A stretch of DNA of 64,000 nt. Origin: Melieria omissa. Its lineage: Eukaryota; Arthropoda; Insecta; Diptera; Ulidiidae. This document shows positions 22,701 to 35,820 of the stretch, piece after piece (position 1 is the first letter of the stretch; each line of letters opens with the position of its first letter). Position numbers and translations under genes: made by a program. The stretch is from assembly GCA_963971225.1 (NCBI GenBank), contig OZ020267.1, forward strand, positions 93,423,648-93,487,647, in the 5' to 3' direction. The notes beneath the pieces were generated by a model, which searched no databases, had not been told where the DNA came from, and was given only the letters and a program-made list of their open reading frames with translations.

Positions 22701-25080
22701 TAACAACTGCCTGTTTGTACAAACCATAGCAAAGAACTTCATAAAAAGCGAGGACTGTAGCTGCTTTAGTAGTGGTAGCTGCTGGTACCGTACTGAATTT
22801 AGTACCATACTATGCGGCATGAGTCCAAAAGGAAATATATCTGAGTACTTTTCTACGTACTTTAGTGTGTAAGTATTTCAAGAGTTGACTATTTGAATTA
22901 GGAACAGGACACTGGCAAGGAATAATAGTCAGAAAACATTCAAAGTGACGACGTCGTGAGTGTGAGTATGGGCTCATATTTTTCTAGCCGGAAATATTTA
23001 TAATTCTTTTCTTTAGTTAAAAGATCTGCGAAGGAAAACAGCTACTTTCCATATAAAAATACAACAGTCACTGCACATTAGGCTCCTGGGCTCAAAGTCA
23101 TCATGGAAAAGAAGTGAGAACTGTTGCGGTAACAGCTTTCATATAACCAGAAATATTCATACGAATAAGATCGAATTCAATACACTTAATTTCTTAAAAA
23201 CTATGCGCGTTTTGGACGCAATTTAAATTTCAACATTATAGATACGTTAAGGCAATCGGGACAGAAGATACTCTATTTTAAACTTACTATTTTGTACAAT
23301 TAAATACGACGACAACGCACATGTTACCCCTTAAGTACTGATTGAGTACATCATTCGTCATTGAACATGACATAGTGAAAACCAGTCATTACCATGCAAA
23401 TATTAGAAATAATTCGTTTAAGCTTTACGTTTCATTATTACCGACCTTCTCGTCAATATTCTAACTTTTATTACAAAAAAACAAGTGATTGAAAAGCTAG
23501 CTTTCGCAGAGTAAGTTTTTAGAATATATATGGACAAATTATTTCATTAATAAAATACTATATATACCTGATATGGACCCTATAGCCCAGCAAAGCGTGT
23601 TCAGATTCTTCCAAGAGAACTCTGTGCCGTTGACCTGGTTCATTAGCTTCAATGTCATGATACGTTCTGTGTCGGCATAGTCCAAATGGGTAAGAAAGAC
23701 CAGCGTTTCGCGCATGTTCTTGTACAGGTTGATGGCGTTAGTGTCCTTCATGAACTCGCGTACCACTTCGCCGTTTTCGTTTTCTACGACAAGTACCTCT
23801 TCCGGCTTGGCCATGCGCGATATCATTATGTAACGCACCTTGGAGAGAATGTTGGCGTAGAAGCGGCGACGCGGAAAAGCGTTTCGTTTAGCCACCGACA
23901 CGGTGTCGGCTTGGCCGAGGTGCGCGGTCGCGCCGCCAAAGGTCTCACTGCTATACAGATCTTCCACTAGACTGTTCCAGTACTCCAAACAAATCTTGAA
24001 CACTTCCACATCTTCCACTTCGGAGATCATCACCAGATAGAGCAGCGCCTGATTTAGATAGTCCACATACTTTACATCCTCCACCAATTTGCCGTGCTCC
24101 TTAAGGAATGTGCACAAGAACATGGCCAGATTTTGCACAAACACCTGCTCTGTGCTGCTGCCGTTTGCGTAGATATGGCTCATATTGGTGTTCTGTCCAA
24201 TCATTTGATCCAGCTGTACCATCGTGTCCTTGAACATGCTGGCGAAGTTTTCATTGTAGTCGGGCACAGTCAAACCAGCTATTTCTGACAGGCACTGCAG
24301 CGTCACGTTGCGAAACATGGGCACGCTGAGGAACTTGAAAATTAGCGTCTCGATGAGCGCTGTCTCAAAAATGTAACCCAGCGGAATCCAGCTCAAGAAG
24401 CGCAACAGAGTCTCCAGTGTCACCTGAATAAGCGGAGCATTCATAGAGCTCTCGAGCACAAATGAGCACAGTTGGAATATCTGTGAGAATTCCGAACACA
24501 TTGTGTCCTTCAGGTGTTTGGATTTCGTCTGTGTTATCTGTCCAGCCGAAAAATCGAAAACCTCTTCGCTGAGGTTCTTTAATATTACCATGTTGTTCTT
24601 GCAGAGACTCTCGTTAGTTTTCGATGCGCCGACAATGTCGCTGATAAACGTCTCCCAGTTACGCGGCCACTCGCGCTTCAAAATTTGCACCAGTATCAAA
24701 TTCAGCTTATTCAAGTAAACTTTGTTCGCTTCCATCGTTTCCGGGTCCGACGATGTCTTTATGATCAAACCCACCACGTACTTCTTGATACCCTCGCACT
24801 GATTGCGCGGCAAAATTTTCCAGCGTGTCTTGATCACCTCTTCGAGAATCTGCAGAGCATAAAACTTCGTGCGCTGGTTTTGTGAGAACTCGAGGATGCT
24901 ATCGACACGCGTCCATGCATCCGGGTGCTCCCTCAACGTCGTTAGGATGTCCTGTGCTAATCGCAGTTGCTCTCCCTGCGACGTGTATAGACATTCGACA
25001 ATTTTATCGAGCAGACTGATGTCCAGCTTCTGTGAAAAGTCCAGCAACTTACTGGCCTCCTCTGTCGATAGCATCGCCAT
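19734..25080 (-). CDS. emb: exportin-1 (CRM1/XPO1, embargoed), six coding exons
   Basis: Nuclear export receptor that binds leucine-rich NES cargo with RanGTP. Coding exons on the minus strand: 25080-23568, 21701-21331, 21275-20796, 20734-20402, 20312-19947, 19883-19734. They sum to 3213 nt, 1070 codons plus stop (human XPO1 has 1071), with all splice phases matching. The N-terminus (about residues 35-110, [18 protein letters not shown] onward) is the importin-beta N-terminal region, followed by the exportin-1-like domain, HEAT repeats and the CRM1 C-terminal domain ending in acidic LPEDMQDE. Cys527 in [14 protein letters not shown] aligns with human Cys528, the leptomycin B target in the NES groove. 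The first intron (23567-21702) is the largest and contains a MITE. ATG 25080 is the first of the frame; another Met at residue 3 is possible. Confidence 0.97.
21821..22349. mobile_element. 529-bp MITE with CAGTGGACGTCC termini in emb intron
   Basis: Ends are inverted (CAGTGGACGTCCAATATAAC and, at 22326-22349, its inverse with small changes) and flanked by TA on both sides (21819-21820 and 22350-22351). The TA target and CAGT terminus fit a Tc1/mariner-pogo type non-autonomous element. There is no coding capacity. Inside, TTAA (21957-21960) is followed 16 bp later by a palindrome with GGGGTCTA/TAGACCCC arms (21977-21995), like the ends of the TTAA MITEs. The rest of the intron to 23567 holds nothing I recognise. 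Confidence 0.75.
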
Positions 25081-26549
25081 TGCCTTATAGTAAAAGCAAC
25101 GTTCACGCCGACGTCGATCGTTGATGTCGAAACTAATCTTGTCACAAGCTGTAAGCAGCGGTCACAAGTTCAGATTCTGCAGCTTTCGTTCCTTTGGGAA
25201 TCTGCAAGTTACGGCACATGAAAGTAAATCATTAAAACTAGAACAAAATAACTTCCATGCCGGCCCTGCTCCCGTTCTCGCCACGGTTCTTTATGCACGG
25301 CACCTTTTATTTCAATCCATCGAGGCGACGCAAACAATTGCGTCGCACGCGCCGTCGGTGGCTTCAAGTCTCCATATTTTTGGATCCGGCACCCGACGTC
25401 CCGCTCTACTGCCCCTCAGCCTACGCCCGACCCTACCCAAAATCAAAACCGCACTCATCATTTCGCAACTCCACAAAATTTTCGCCACCACCAAATTTCT
25501 CATTCCCTCCACCAATTTCGCGCTTTTATCCTGATGCTACCCGCATCCACTACATCCACGCACTCACGTTTCGCGCAGGAAGCAAGAAAATTTGCACAAA
25601 AATGTGCAAATCCCGCAGCCATTCACTGTTACTGTCGCTACAGACGTTCTTCGCCTCTTGCTGTGTGTATTGCACTTACCAAATAGACCAGCAGCAGCAA
25701 TAGTAGTAGTGGCAGCGGCAGCAACCAACCAGCAGCCGTAGCGCTCGTCTCCAATTTAATTGAAAATGCGAAACAGCAAAGGCAACCGAAAAGAGACGAA
25801 TTTTTTCGGCACACACGGCACACACTCAAGCCCAATCTTCCATTCAAAATCTCATAAAAACTCAATCCTCTACTTCACACTCACAATTTACAAAATTTTC
25901 ACAAAATATTCGCAAATACTTTGACGATAATCGCTAATGACCGCAAACCAAAATTCACACAAAACTTCAGACTCTGAAAATCTTCTTCGCTCTCGTCGTC
26001 TTTTCTTTGAAGTGAATTCTTCTTTTAACATAATAAGCAGCAGGAACGCGTCCCAGGGTTGCATTCAGTTGTGTCAGTCGCCACATTAGGCCAGTAATGA
26101 ATTCTCCGGGTCGAACACGTTACCGCCAAATATTTGTGCCCAACGATGCTATCTTCCTCATGATCGCGAAGTTTGCCAGCGCCCCATAATGATACAATTT
26201 TTTTTCGAAAGTGGGCATTAACAAAATCTGATATGCCTTACAACATTTAAAAAAATTTGGTAATTTCCCGAATATCTATTTCAGTTACTTTTCGGTCATG
26301 CACATGTATTACTGACCGGGTGGTTCTGCAAATAACAACTCTGCGATGGCATTGATCATGCGCAGCCATAGAAAAATAAAGAACAAAAAATTAGGTCTGT
26401 TGCTGAGTTGCACAGAAGGTATTGGATAGGGATGTACTTTCGCTAAATAATTTTCAGCAATGGTTTTATAAAATGTATCAGATGCATTATATCATATCAT
26501 GAACTCGTTAATTTTGCAAATATTTGTTTGTACAAATATTTCGATATAT
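25081..26549. other. 5' flank of emb: 5' UTR and promoter region
   Basis: Minus-strand sequence upstream of the emb start, GC-richer than its surroundings to about 26200. A splice acceptor just upstream of the ATG (ATAAG|GCAATGGCG, or CTTACAG near 25150) suggests a 5' UTR intron. The 148-codon plus-strand frame at 25257-25703 is proline- and arginine-rich, without a recognisable domain, and I do not call it a gene. Confidence 0.4.
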
Positions 26550-28690
26550 TTTTTTTTTTTTTTTATTTATTTATTTAGCCAATGAACATTTTGATCTTAC
26601 TGACAATAGGAACACAAGTAAAGATGTTCAACTTAATTTAAATAATATTAAATTTAACAATGTCTCCTTGGGAAACGAAATGTCAAAGTCGGTTACACTA
26701 TTTAGTTCCGCAAGGGCTCTACTCAGAGGCGCATTCCTCGCATAGTTCGACCTGAAAAAGCTGAGGTAGAAAGTCCCTATGTGCCGTAGGTTACGTGTAG
26801 GGACATTGAAAGCCACTTTACTCAAAAGGGGCGGGCAATTAATATACCCCTTTAATAACCCAACAATGAAAGAACACGCAAGATAGGTTCGCCTAGCGTT
26901 TAGACTTAATAAGTTTATAAGGCGGGAAAGATATGAAGGCAACAGTTCAGTAAAGTTCAGCGACCTTAGGGCGAACCGCATAGAAACCTTCTGGATGCGC
27001 TCAATGCGATTAATGTGAGTCATTTGATATGGCCTCCATATAAATGAAGCATATTCCAGCCTTGATCTGACGAAAGCCGTGAACAACAGTTTGAACGTAT
27101 ATGGGTCAGAGAATGACGTACTATTCCGACGAACGAACCCCAACATGGCATATGCTTTGGAAATAATGAAATCGATATGGCTAGAGAAACAAAGTTTTGT
27201 GTCGAAGAACACACCTAAATCTTTGATTTCTTGGACTGACTGCAACAGTGAGCCAGACAGGAAGTAGGACAAGTTCAGAGGGCTGTGTTTCCTAGAAAAA
27301 GATACATGAAAACACTTACATACTTATATTTAAGAAAAGGTGATTTCTCGTACACCACGATTGAACTCTATCTAGGTCAGCCTGGAGTGCCAGGGAGTCA
27401 GCCATAGTATTAATCGCAGCATAAATCTTCAGATCATCCGCATATAGAAGAAATTTTGCAAACGAAAAGCAGGAGCCAATGTCATTAATAAATAAAACAA
27501 ACAACAGAGGACCAAGTATGCTACCTTGAGGAACGCCGGAACTAGCAAAAAACGGCTGAGAAAGGTGATTATCAACAGTCACAACTCACTGTCACTGTCT
27601 ATTGGAAAGGTACGATTTCACCCAATCAAGAAATGATGAGTGAAAGCCCATGCAATTTAGTTTCGAAATCAAAATTGCATGACAAACTCTGTCAAAGGCT
27701 TTAGCAAAATCCGTGTAGATAGTATCTACTTGACTTCCTTCCTGAAAAGCAGACAGACAATCTTCGACAAAAATCGCGAGATTGGAGACAGTTGATCTGC
27801 CCCTAACAAAACCGTGCTGGTTTTGACAAATTGCACTGTTGACGCAAAACCTTAATTTTTCATTGACTATGCATTCAAAAAGTTTAGACACCGACGTGAG
27901 TTTCGAGATGGGTCTATAATTTGCGATATCATTTTTGTTGCCACTCTTGAATATTGGAGTTATTGTTGCTTTTTTCCACTCATCTATAAAAATACCAGAA
28001 GAAAGGGATTTGTTAAAGATCAGTAGTAGCGGCTCAACAAGAGAGCTACAATTCTTTAAGAGCACAGAGGAAAGCCCATCTTTATCCGTACGCATTGAAA
28101 ATTTAAGATTGTTGATGCCCCATTTGACATCGTCGGCGGTTAAAGTCAACGACCCAAAGGAAAAAAAGGAGTCGGGATAGAAGGTGTCTGCCAAGACAGC
28201 GTTTGTATCCGTCACAAAATTTGAGCTGAAAAACTGTGCGAATAAGTTAGCGGCATCATCCGCGGTTTCGGCGACTTTGTCCTTGAAAAATACCGTGGAC
28301 GGAATATCGGAAACCAATTTTTTTGACTTAACAAAACAAAATTCCAAAAGAGTTTTGGATTACTTTTGATGCCAAGTTCATAGTTACGAATGTAACTGTT
28401 GTACAGCGACTTAGCCAACTTGTTGTAACTTTTAAGACGTGATTGATAGTAACTGAAGTAGATGGGACACTTAGTTGCCTTGAACTTTTTTATAATATTT
28501 ATTTCTTAAATTTTTCAGTTTCTTAAGTTCCTTTGTAACCCACGGCAGTTTATGAACTTTCCCAGGGAAGATAGGGATCGACTTCAGGCAAAGGTCAAAA
28601 ACTAGAGATTTAAATGTAGAAAAACAAGTAGCAATGTCGCCATTGGACAGTATTTCCTCCCAATGCACGTCAAGGAATTTGTTTGGTATT
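26550..28690 (-). mobile_element. 5'-truncated LINE (Jockey/CR1-like)
   Basis: A minus-strand non-LTR retrotransposon ending in an A-rich tail that becomes an AAAT repeat (26550-26577 on the plus strand as T-run then TTTA). Readable parts, in order: the EN-RT linker (PWVTKELKKLKNLRNKYYKK), RT motif A (IYTDFAKAFDRV), motif B (SSGVPQGSILGPLL), motif C (LLYADDLKIY) and the thumb (FSDPYTFKLLFTAFVRSRLE). There is no endonuclease or ORF1, so it is 5'-truncated. Its 3' end and protein match the 31-39 kb LINE, so both belong to one family. Confidence 0.9.
26628..28668 (-). pseudogene. LINE ORF2 reverse transcriptase, frameshifted
   Basis: The RT reads in at least five pieces on the minus strand: 28668-28471, 28418-28330, 28347-27592, 27582-27316 and 27272-26628. 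Frame breaks lie near 28480, 28350, 27590 and 27300. Motifs A, B and C (YADD) all survive, so decay is by small indels rather than loss of domains. Conceptually it is the second half of a Jockey/CR1-like ORF2 without RNase H. Confidence 0.88.
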
Positions 28691-30002
28691 AAGCACTAAG
28701 CATTATTAAGTATTAAAATATGTTTTAAAGTTCTTTTCATTTAGCTCGGCTTACATAATGTCGTCATTATACATACCTACATGTATGCCTGATTAAAACG
28801 TGATTCAAAGCTCTTATTCTACGAACAGAGCCCAAAAATAAACAGAAATATGAAATGAGTAAAATAATACACTCCATAAATTTAGGGTTTGTTTCTGGCT
28901 TTTCATAGCTGTATAGAAGTAATTTATTAAATAATTGAATAATAATATTTTGAGTTGATAAAAGAAAATTTTTATAGGAGGAGTCATAGTGAGAACGTTG
29001 CAAATAGATTAAGTCTTTCCATTTACTAACTATAATATATATACAGTTTTTTATTATTTGTCACTTATAGTCATTAACATACTGATAGTAATAAAATTAA
29101 TACGAAAGCTATGCTTTTTTGATATAACACATATTTAATTTACTAATTACTCTGAATTAAAAAACTTGAGCTTTCGTTTTCCATTTTACTGTTTAATTTG
29201 TAGCTTACATACATATAACCTTTTTCACATCAAACTGCATCGAATCTCTTTCTTTAAAATAGATACACCGCAAGTTTTCCATGCCTACAAAGACTAAATT
29301 TTATATCCGCTGATATCTCGAAAAGTACACATCGGAATTGGCTACTTGTAATTGTAAAGAAACCGTAGAATCCGATAAAATCCGAAATAAAAGTAATTAA
29401 AGCAAAAAATGATAGAAATACTAAAGAACATACAAATATTTAAAAATGAAAAAGAGTCAAAATGACCGAATGGTCTTTCTAGTGTAAAAAATAGTATAAA
29501 TCCTGAAGTACAGATTTTAATTACTTGTTCTAATTGCATTAAAAGCAATAAATTTTTAATTGATTTAAAAGACAACTTTATGTTTACAAATGCAATAGTA
29601 TACTCGTACTATCATAATTAGATATGCCGATGCAAAATTTTTTATTAATGACGCATGCATTTATGCGAAGTGATTGATAATATATGTGTATATGATATGT
29701 GTATGTGATATATATGGTATCGAATGGCATTCGGCTCAAAAGTTGTACGCCAAAACCCTCCCAAAATGAAATCCTGTGCGTGTCACTGTATACATATATG
29801 ATACACAATCGCATCTGAAATTAAATATTTTAATACGTAAATAATTTCACAATTCTGCTTATAATTTACTAATGAATACATATCTGAGCTTTTGAAACCA
29901 CGCTTAAGTTACTAACAAAAAGATTATTGGGACTGAAATGGTGTTTATAATTTTGCATTAAATTCACTTATTAACAGGGAATGTACACGTATAACTATGT
30001 TA
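28691..30002. other. AT-rich intergenic stretch
   Basis: No coding or repeat structure recognised. Confidence 0.5.
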
Positions 30003-30838
30003 TAGCCTATTTCCACTTAGCGCTTAAATGCATTTAAGGGCTCTGTTAAGTTTGACAACTGTCAAGCGTTTCCACCGAAACTGAGTTAACTCCAAAAGCT
30101 TGTTTTTGTTGACATTTTCATTTGGAAAAATCAAATTCTGCATTTATTTCTGGGCAGCCCCAGCTATACCCATCGCCGCCATCTCCTTCTATACGTATGT
30201 GTGGTTTCTTGTAGCCTCTCTAGTACATGAAAACCACTCCGCTTTCCTTCTCAACAGTCTAGGAATGTCTGCGTTTTCATATTTGTGAAAATTGTTCAAT
30301 TTATTTAAATTTTTATCAATTTATTTATCATTTGTCAATGTCTATTTCATTTGTGAAAGTTGTCGGCTGTTTGATATCAGAGCTGTCTGAATTTTTAATG
30401 TCAAGAGGGTTCATGGAAAATTTACTTTTTTTATTTGCTATTTCAGCATTTATTATTTACAAATAAAAGAAGTATTCACTTCGTTTATAACAGACGATTT
30501 GTATTTATGCTGAAAATGCCAGTAAAAGTAGTTCTTTTAGGAAAAAATTAACCACACCGAACGCAATTCAAATCCCTTCCCTCGTTTGTGTTCGTACGGC
30601 TTTTGCAGCCCCTGAAAGCATGCTATCAAAATTTGTACATTTGTGAATATTGCTCCCGCTTTTAACATAAAATTTTCTGTTAGACGTCTGTAAACGGCAA
30701 AACTGAGTTAACTCAGTTTTGAAAGTGAGTTCACGCACTTTGATACAAAAACAATTGTATGGGAATTTGAGCATTTAAATGCGATGTCAAACTGCAGTTA
30801 AGCGTAAACTGCAGTTAAGGCCCAGTGGAAATAGGCTA
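30003..30838. mobile_element. non-autonomous TIR element, TAGCCTATTTCCACT ends
   Basis: The left end TAGCCTATTTCCACTTAG (30003 on) is inverted at the right end (GTGGAAATAGGCTA, ending 30838). There is no coding frame with a domain. Target duplication could not be settled. The right 290 bp is repeated in inverted orientation just downstream. Confidence 0.6.
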
Positions 30839-31176
30839 TTAGAAAGGAAATTAAACTTACTTTTAATTGAAACTTGCTGATAGCCTATTTCCACTGGGCC
30901 TATGGCAGTTTACGCTTAACTGCAGTTTGACATCGCATTTGAATGCTCAAATTCCCATACAATTGTTTTTGTATCACAGTGCGTGAACTCACTTTCAAAA
31001 CTGAGTTAACTCTGTTTTGCCATTTACAGACGTCTAATAGAAAAAGTTATGTTAAAAGCGGGAGCAATACTCACAACTGTACAAATTTTGATAGCATGCT
31101 TTCAGGCGCTGCAAGAGCCGTACGAACACAAACGAAATAAGAGATTTGAATTGCGTTCGGTGCGGTAGATTTTTTA
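30545..31176. repeat. ~290-bp inverted repeat with a 42-bp spacer
   Basis: 30545-30838 and 30881-31176 are inverted copies with a few mismatches. The match includes the end motif TAGCCTATTTCCACTGGGCC, an ATTGTTTTTGTATCA stretch and GATTTGAATTGCGTTCGGTG at the far side. The spacer is 30839-30880. The transcript would fold into a long hairpin. Confidence 0.85.
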
Positions 31177-32286
31177 TATATATATTATATATATTGAAAC
31201 GATGAGGCACTCTGTGCTGTGCTATACATGAATGCTTTTATTTATTTATTTATTTAAGTCTATGAACAGATTGTTCTTACAGACACATTACAAACTAAGC
31301 TTAAAATTAGAGAACATGTTTTAGATAATTTTTAAAAACATCTTTTGAAAGAAACAAGTCTAACTTGAATTTAGAAGATACAGTGTTATACACGTTTAAA
31401 GCTCTGTATAAAGGGGAGTTTAAAGCATAATTAGCTCGGCAAGTGCTTAAATATAATGTGTCTGCATGTCGTAGCGCTCTTGAAGGAACATTGAAGTTAA
31501 TTAACTGCAGCAAAAACGGGCAGTCGACCCTTCCCACCACGATGAAACGAACATCAGTTGCCAAGGTTGTTCTTCTGTTTTCCAGAGACTTTAGGTCAAT
31601 TAGCTTGCAACGTGCCTCATAGGATCGTAAAGGATCTGCAAACCTGAGAGACCTCAGAGCGAAGCGAATAAACGACTTTTGGATTCGTGAGGCATGAGAT
31701 GCATAAAATGGATTCCATATGAAAGAACCATATTCTAGCCTAGAACGAACCAGACTTGTATAAAGCGACTTAAACGTGTATGGATCAGAGAATTCCGCAC
31801 CGTTACGGCCAATGAACGCTAGCAAGGAGTAGGCTTTAGGTATGATGTAATTCAGGTGGGGTACAAAGCTGAATTGAGAATCAAAAATTACCCCAAGGTC
31901 TTCAACTTCCATGATTCGACCAAGCGGGGAGTTCGCCAGCGAATACGAAGTATTTATAGGATTGGTTGACTTCGAGAAAGTGGCAAAGTGACACTTTGAA
32001 ACATTAAGTTGGAGTTGGTTATTAACACACCAACGAACGATTGAGTTTATATCCGACTGTAAATTAGAAACGTCCGAAAAATCCTTTACTTTAGTGTAAA
32101 GTTTTAAGTCATCGGCAAACAAAAGGCACTGAGAATTTCTGACGGCGTATGAGATATCATTGATAAACAGAATGAACAACAGTGGACTAAGGATACTGCC
32201 TTGTGGTACACCAGAAGTCGCTACAAATGGCCGAGAGTGGACATTTTTAATACTAACAAAACTTTCTCTATTTTTAAGATAGGATA

Positions 32287-34112
32287 TTTTTTTTTTTTAA
32301 CTCGAAGAAACGCGCAGGGGATGACCCCTATTAATGCGAGGCATTGCGTTGGTTCAGGAAGGATATAAAGGTTAGGAGATAGGGTTAAGAGTGAAGTGGT
32401 TAAGGACTCTTGCCTTGAACCCATCGAAATCATAAGTGCTGGGGAAGATATCCGCAGGGAGACCATTCCACAGCCGCGCTGTGCGGGCCAGAAACGAACT
32501 TTCTCTGTAATGCGTAGTGCGCTGGAACATCGTTTCAACGTGGAATGCATGAGCGCCAGTGTTCAAACGGGTTGCCTGTGGGAATACCCGGAGTGATGGC
32601 ATCAAACTGCTCATCTCCACTGAGCAGTTGCCGAAAAAGTATCGGTAAAACAACACCACACACGCCACGTTTCCACGATGTTCTAAGGAGTTAATAGAGC
32701 TGGATGCCCTACTGTCCCCTATAAGTTTAATCGCACGGTTTTGCACCCGGTCCAGGAGCTCCAAATGGGTTTTTGAAGCCCCCGCCCATAGGTGCGAGTT
32801 AAACTCCATTTTAGGTCGGATATAGGTAGTGTAAATAATGCGGAGATCAGACGGAGTGAAATATTTTTTGCACCGCTTTAGGAAGCCGAGGCACTTGGCT
32901 GCTTCTTTCGACACGCCAAAAATATGATCGTTCCAACGAAGATCGTTCTTAATGGACATGCCCAGAACATCAAGAGCTGCCGATTCCGCAATACCCACAC
33001 CACCCATAACCAGGGATGTGTGGGGATGTGGGGAGACTCGTTTGTGGGATAACAGGCAACATTGGGTCTTGCGAGGATTAAAATCGACCCTGTTCGCTTG
33101 ACCCCACTTGGAGATTGTTTGTAGGTCGCTATTAAGTGTGTCATTCATACGGCGTCGTTCTCTCTCAATCTCCACAGAGCTGGGACGCTTTGTGAAAGAG
33201 TATGAATGACAAATGGTGCTGTCATCCGCAAACGAGTAGATGGGATTCTTCGTAGACGACAACAGGTCGTTGATGAAGATCAGGAAGAGGGTTGGAGAAA
33301 GGACCGAACCCTGCGGCACTCCCGCGCTAAGGGAATGCTTTTCCGAGGCTATGCCGTCTACTACAACACGAATAGAGCGATCATAGAGGAAGGTCGTAAT
33401 CCAACGAGAGAAGGTACTACCGACACCATAGGCAATCAATTTTGACACGAGTGCTTTATGCCACACCCGGTCAAAGGCCTTGGAAATATCCAATGCAACA
33501 ACCTTGCTTTCACCGAGGTTTAGAATGCTATGGTTCCATTTCTCGGTGAGGACCGCCATAAGGTCTCCCGTCGATCGTTGTCTTCGGAAGCCGTATTGGC
33601 AGTCACTTAGCAGTCTATTGTGCTCCAGATATTTCACAAGGTTGAAGTTTACAATGCTTTCCATTACTTTGAAAAGCACCGAACAGATTGCTATAGGTCG
33701 GTAGTTCGCAGGGTCAGTAGTCTTGCCTTTTTAGGAACTGGTTGAACATTTGCTACCTTCCAACATGTCGGAAATACACCTGTGGTGTATGACATGTTGA
33801 AAAGTTTGCGTAATGGACAAGCCAGTGAGGTAGCGCACTTTTGCAAAACAAGGGCTGGAATGCCGTCCGGCCCTGAAGCCTTATTTACATCGAGATTTGC
33901 AAGCACTCTTTTAACTACCCGTGTCCGAAAATGAATTTCTGGCATAGAGCAAGATACGTTCTCGACTACGGGTAGTGGTTGATCGCTGGGGGGCAGGGAG
34001 GAATTCTCTGCGAAAATTTTAGCCAACAAATTAGCTTTATCAACCGAGTGAGTGATGATTTGATCATTGTTAAGAAGAGTTGGAATTGAAGACGATGTTT
34101 GATATAAACAAT
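32287..34112 (-). mobile_element. second LINE inserted in the RT of the first
   Basis: A minus-strand, 5'-truncated non-LTR element with a poly(A) tail (T-run 32287-32299). At its 3' side the host RT resumes with TATCCTATCTT, and at its 5' side host RT ends TGGTTTATATC, so ATATC may be a short target duplication. TTTATATCAA occurs twice near the 5' junction, a typical trace of 5'-end joining. The RT differs clearly from that of the host LINE and has no RNase H domain within this copy; its clade is unresolved. Confidence 0.82.
32372..34029 (-). pseudogene. reverse transcriptase of the inner LINE, one frameshift
   Basis: The RT starts at 34029 (LLAKIFAENSS, then NLDVNKASGPDGIPALVLQK and FPTCWKVANVQPVPKK), shifts frame near 33715, and continues as a 435-codon open frame (33679-32372). 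Motif A reads VVALDISKAFDRVWH, motif B SAGVPQGSVLSPTLF, motif C YSFADDSTICHS; the thumb has YIRPKMEFNSHLWAGAS. It ends with FKARVLNHFTLNPIS just before the 3' UTR. The N-terminal endonuclease is missing because of 5' truncation. The single frameshift suggests a fairly young copy. Confidence 0.87.
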
Positions 34113-35820
34113 AAAATTGATATAAACCACGATAGCATACTAGAGTGAAACCCCAAATTTGATAATTTTTTGATCAAAACCGCGTGCGACACCTTATCAA
34201 ACGCTTTCGAAAAGTCGGTGTAAATCGCATCAACTTGATATCCTTCCTGAAAGGCAGATATGCAATACTCGGAAAACAATGTAAGGTTTGTTATAGTCGA
34301 ACGACCCACGACAAACCCGTGCTGAGATGGCGAGATTAAGCGTTTTACTACAAAAGATATTTTGGAATTGACAGTGCACTCAAAGAGTTTACTAGTCGTC
34401 GTTAGCTTCGTTATTGGTCTGTAATTCGCAACATTGTTTTTATTTCCAGATTTAAACATTGGGTTTATAAATGACTTCTTCCAGGCATCTATGAAAATCC
34501 CAGACTCAAGGGACTTATTAAATATTACCTGCAGCGGCTTAGCAATTGCGTTGCAGCATTTTTTAAGAAGAAACGAGGAAATCCCGTCAAGATCCGGTTT
34601 CTTCGTTAATTTTAAATTCGAGATGCCTAATTCTACATCATCCTCAGACAAGGTCACGGACCCAAAGTCAAAGGAATGAAAAGTTTCATTTGTAGCAGAA
34701 GAACAATCATTACCTTTTTCAAAGTTTGATTCAAAGAATTCAGAAAAAAAAGTTAGCGGTTTCAAGAGCACTATTAGAGATCTTCGTCCCCAAAAACATC
34801 GAGGTAGGAATATTAGAGCTTTTCTTTTTCGAATTAACATAACGCCAAAACTCCTTGGGGTTAATTTTAATATTAGTTTCAAACCTCAACATATATCTTT
34901 TATAGAGACTTGTCGAGAATATTAAATTCTTTCATATAGTACTTATAACTAGTAAAATGAACAATGCTACTTGTTGATAGATATTTTTTATAAAACTTAT
35001 TTCTTAGATTTTTAAGCCTTTTAAGCTCATGTGTATGCCATGGTAATTTATAAATTTTATCCCTAATACACGAATTTCAGCTAGTTTATTTTTGAAAAAT
35101 TCAGTATCCCAATCGATATCATTTATTAAGCCACTTATGAGATCAAAGTCGCACAACTTATAGTTAAACCTGCGAAGTTCAGTGCGTGCAACTCCAAGAG
35201 GCAAAAATTTATAAAATTTTAGGCAAATTGAGAGCTGTATATGATGAATATCAGATGAAGAAATCGGAAAAGCTGCTTCATTTACTGAAAAGCAAAGATT
35301 ATTACTTATAAAAACTAAGTCCAATAACCTGCCCAGCTTATTTAAGCACCCATTAACTTGCATAAGATCAAGGTCTAACAAGGAGTCTACAACGTACAAT
35401 TCAATATCACTACATACATGAGAGGGAGTTAGGCAAGTTTCATCGTTAATGAAGCTCCAATCCAATTTGCTTAAGTTGAAATCTCCTAGCACGCATAAAT
35501 GATCTCTGACAGAGCGATTCATAGCTAGGTCATGTACATTATCTACATGCGCTTTATAAAGGTTGAATGAGCTATTCGGAAGAATATAGGAAACACAAAT
35601 AAGCAGCGACTCCACAGACCCACGGACAGTGACGCAAAGTTGATCCAAAAGCGAGTCAGTATTAGTCAACTCAATAAGTGAGGCACAAAACAAACGTTTA
35701 ACCGCTATAAGGACTCCACCACCACGCCTACATCCAGTTTTAGCAGCATCACGATCCTTACGAAAAACATGGTATAGGTTTAAATCGATGAATTCCTCAT
35801 CAAAAAAATCCGCATTAAAC

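Noticed and set aside
25257..25703. 148-codon plus-strand frame near the emb promoter
   Set aside because: Overlaps another open frame, is low-complexity Pro/Arg/Ser and has no domain; more likely part of the emb 5' region.
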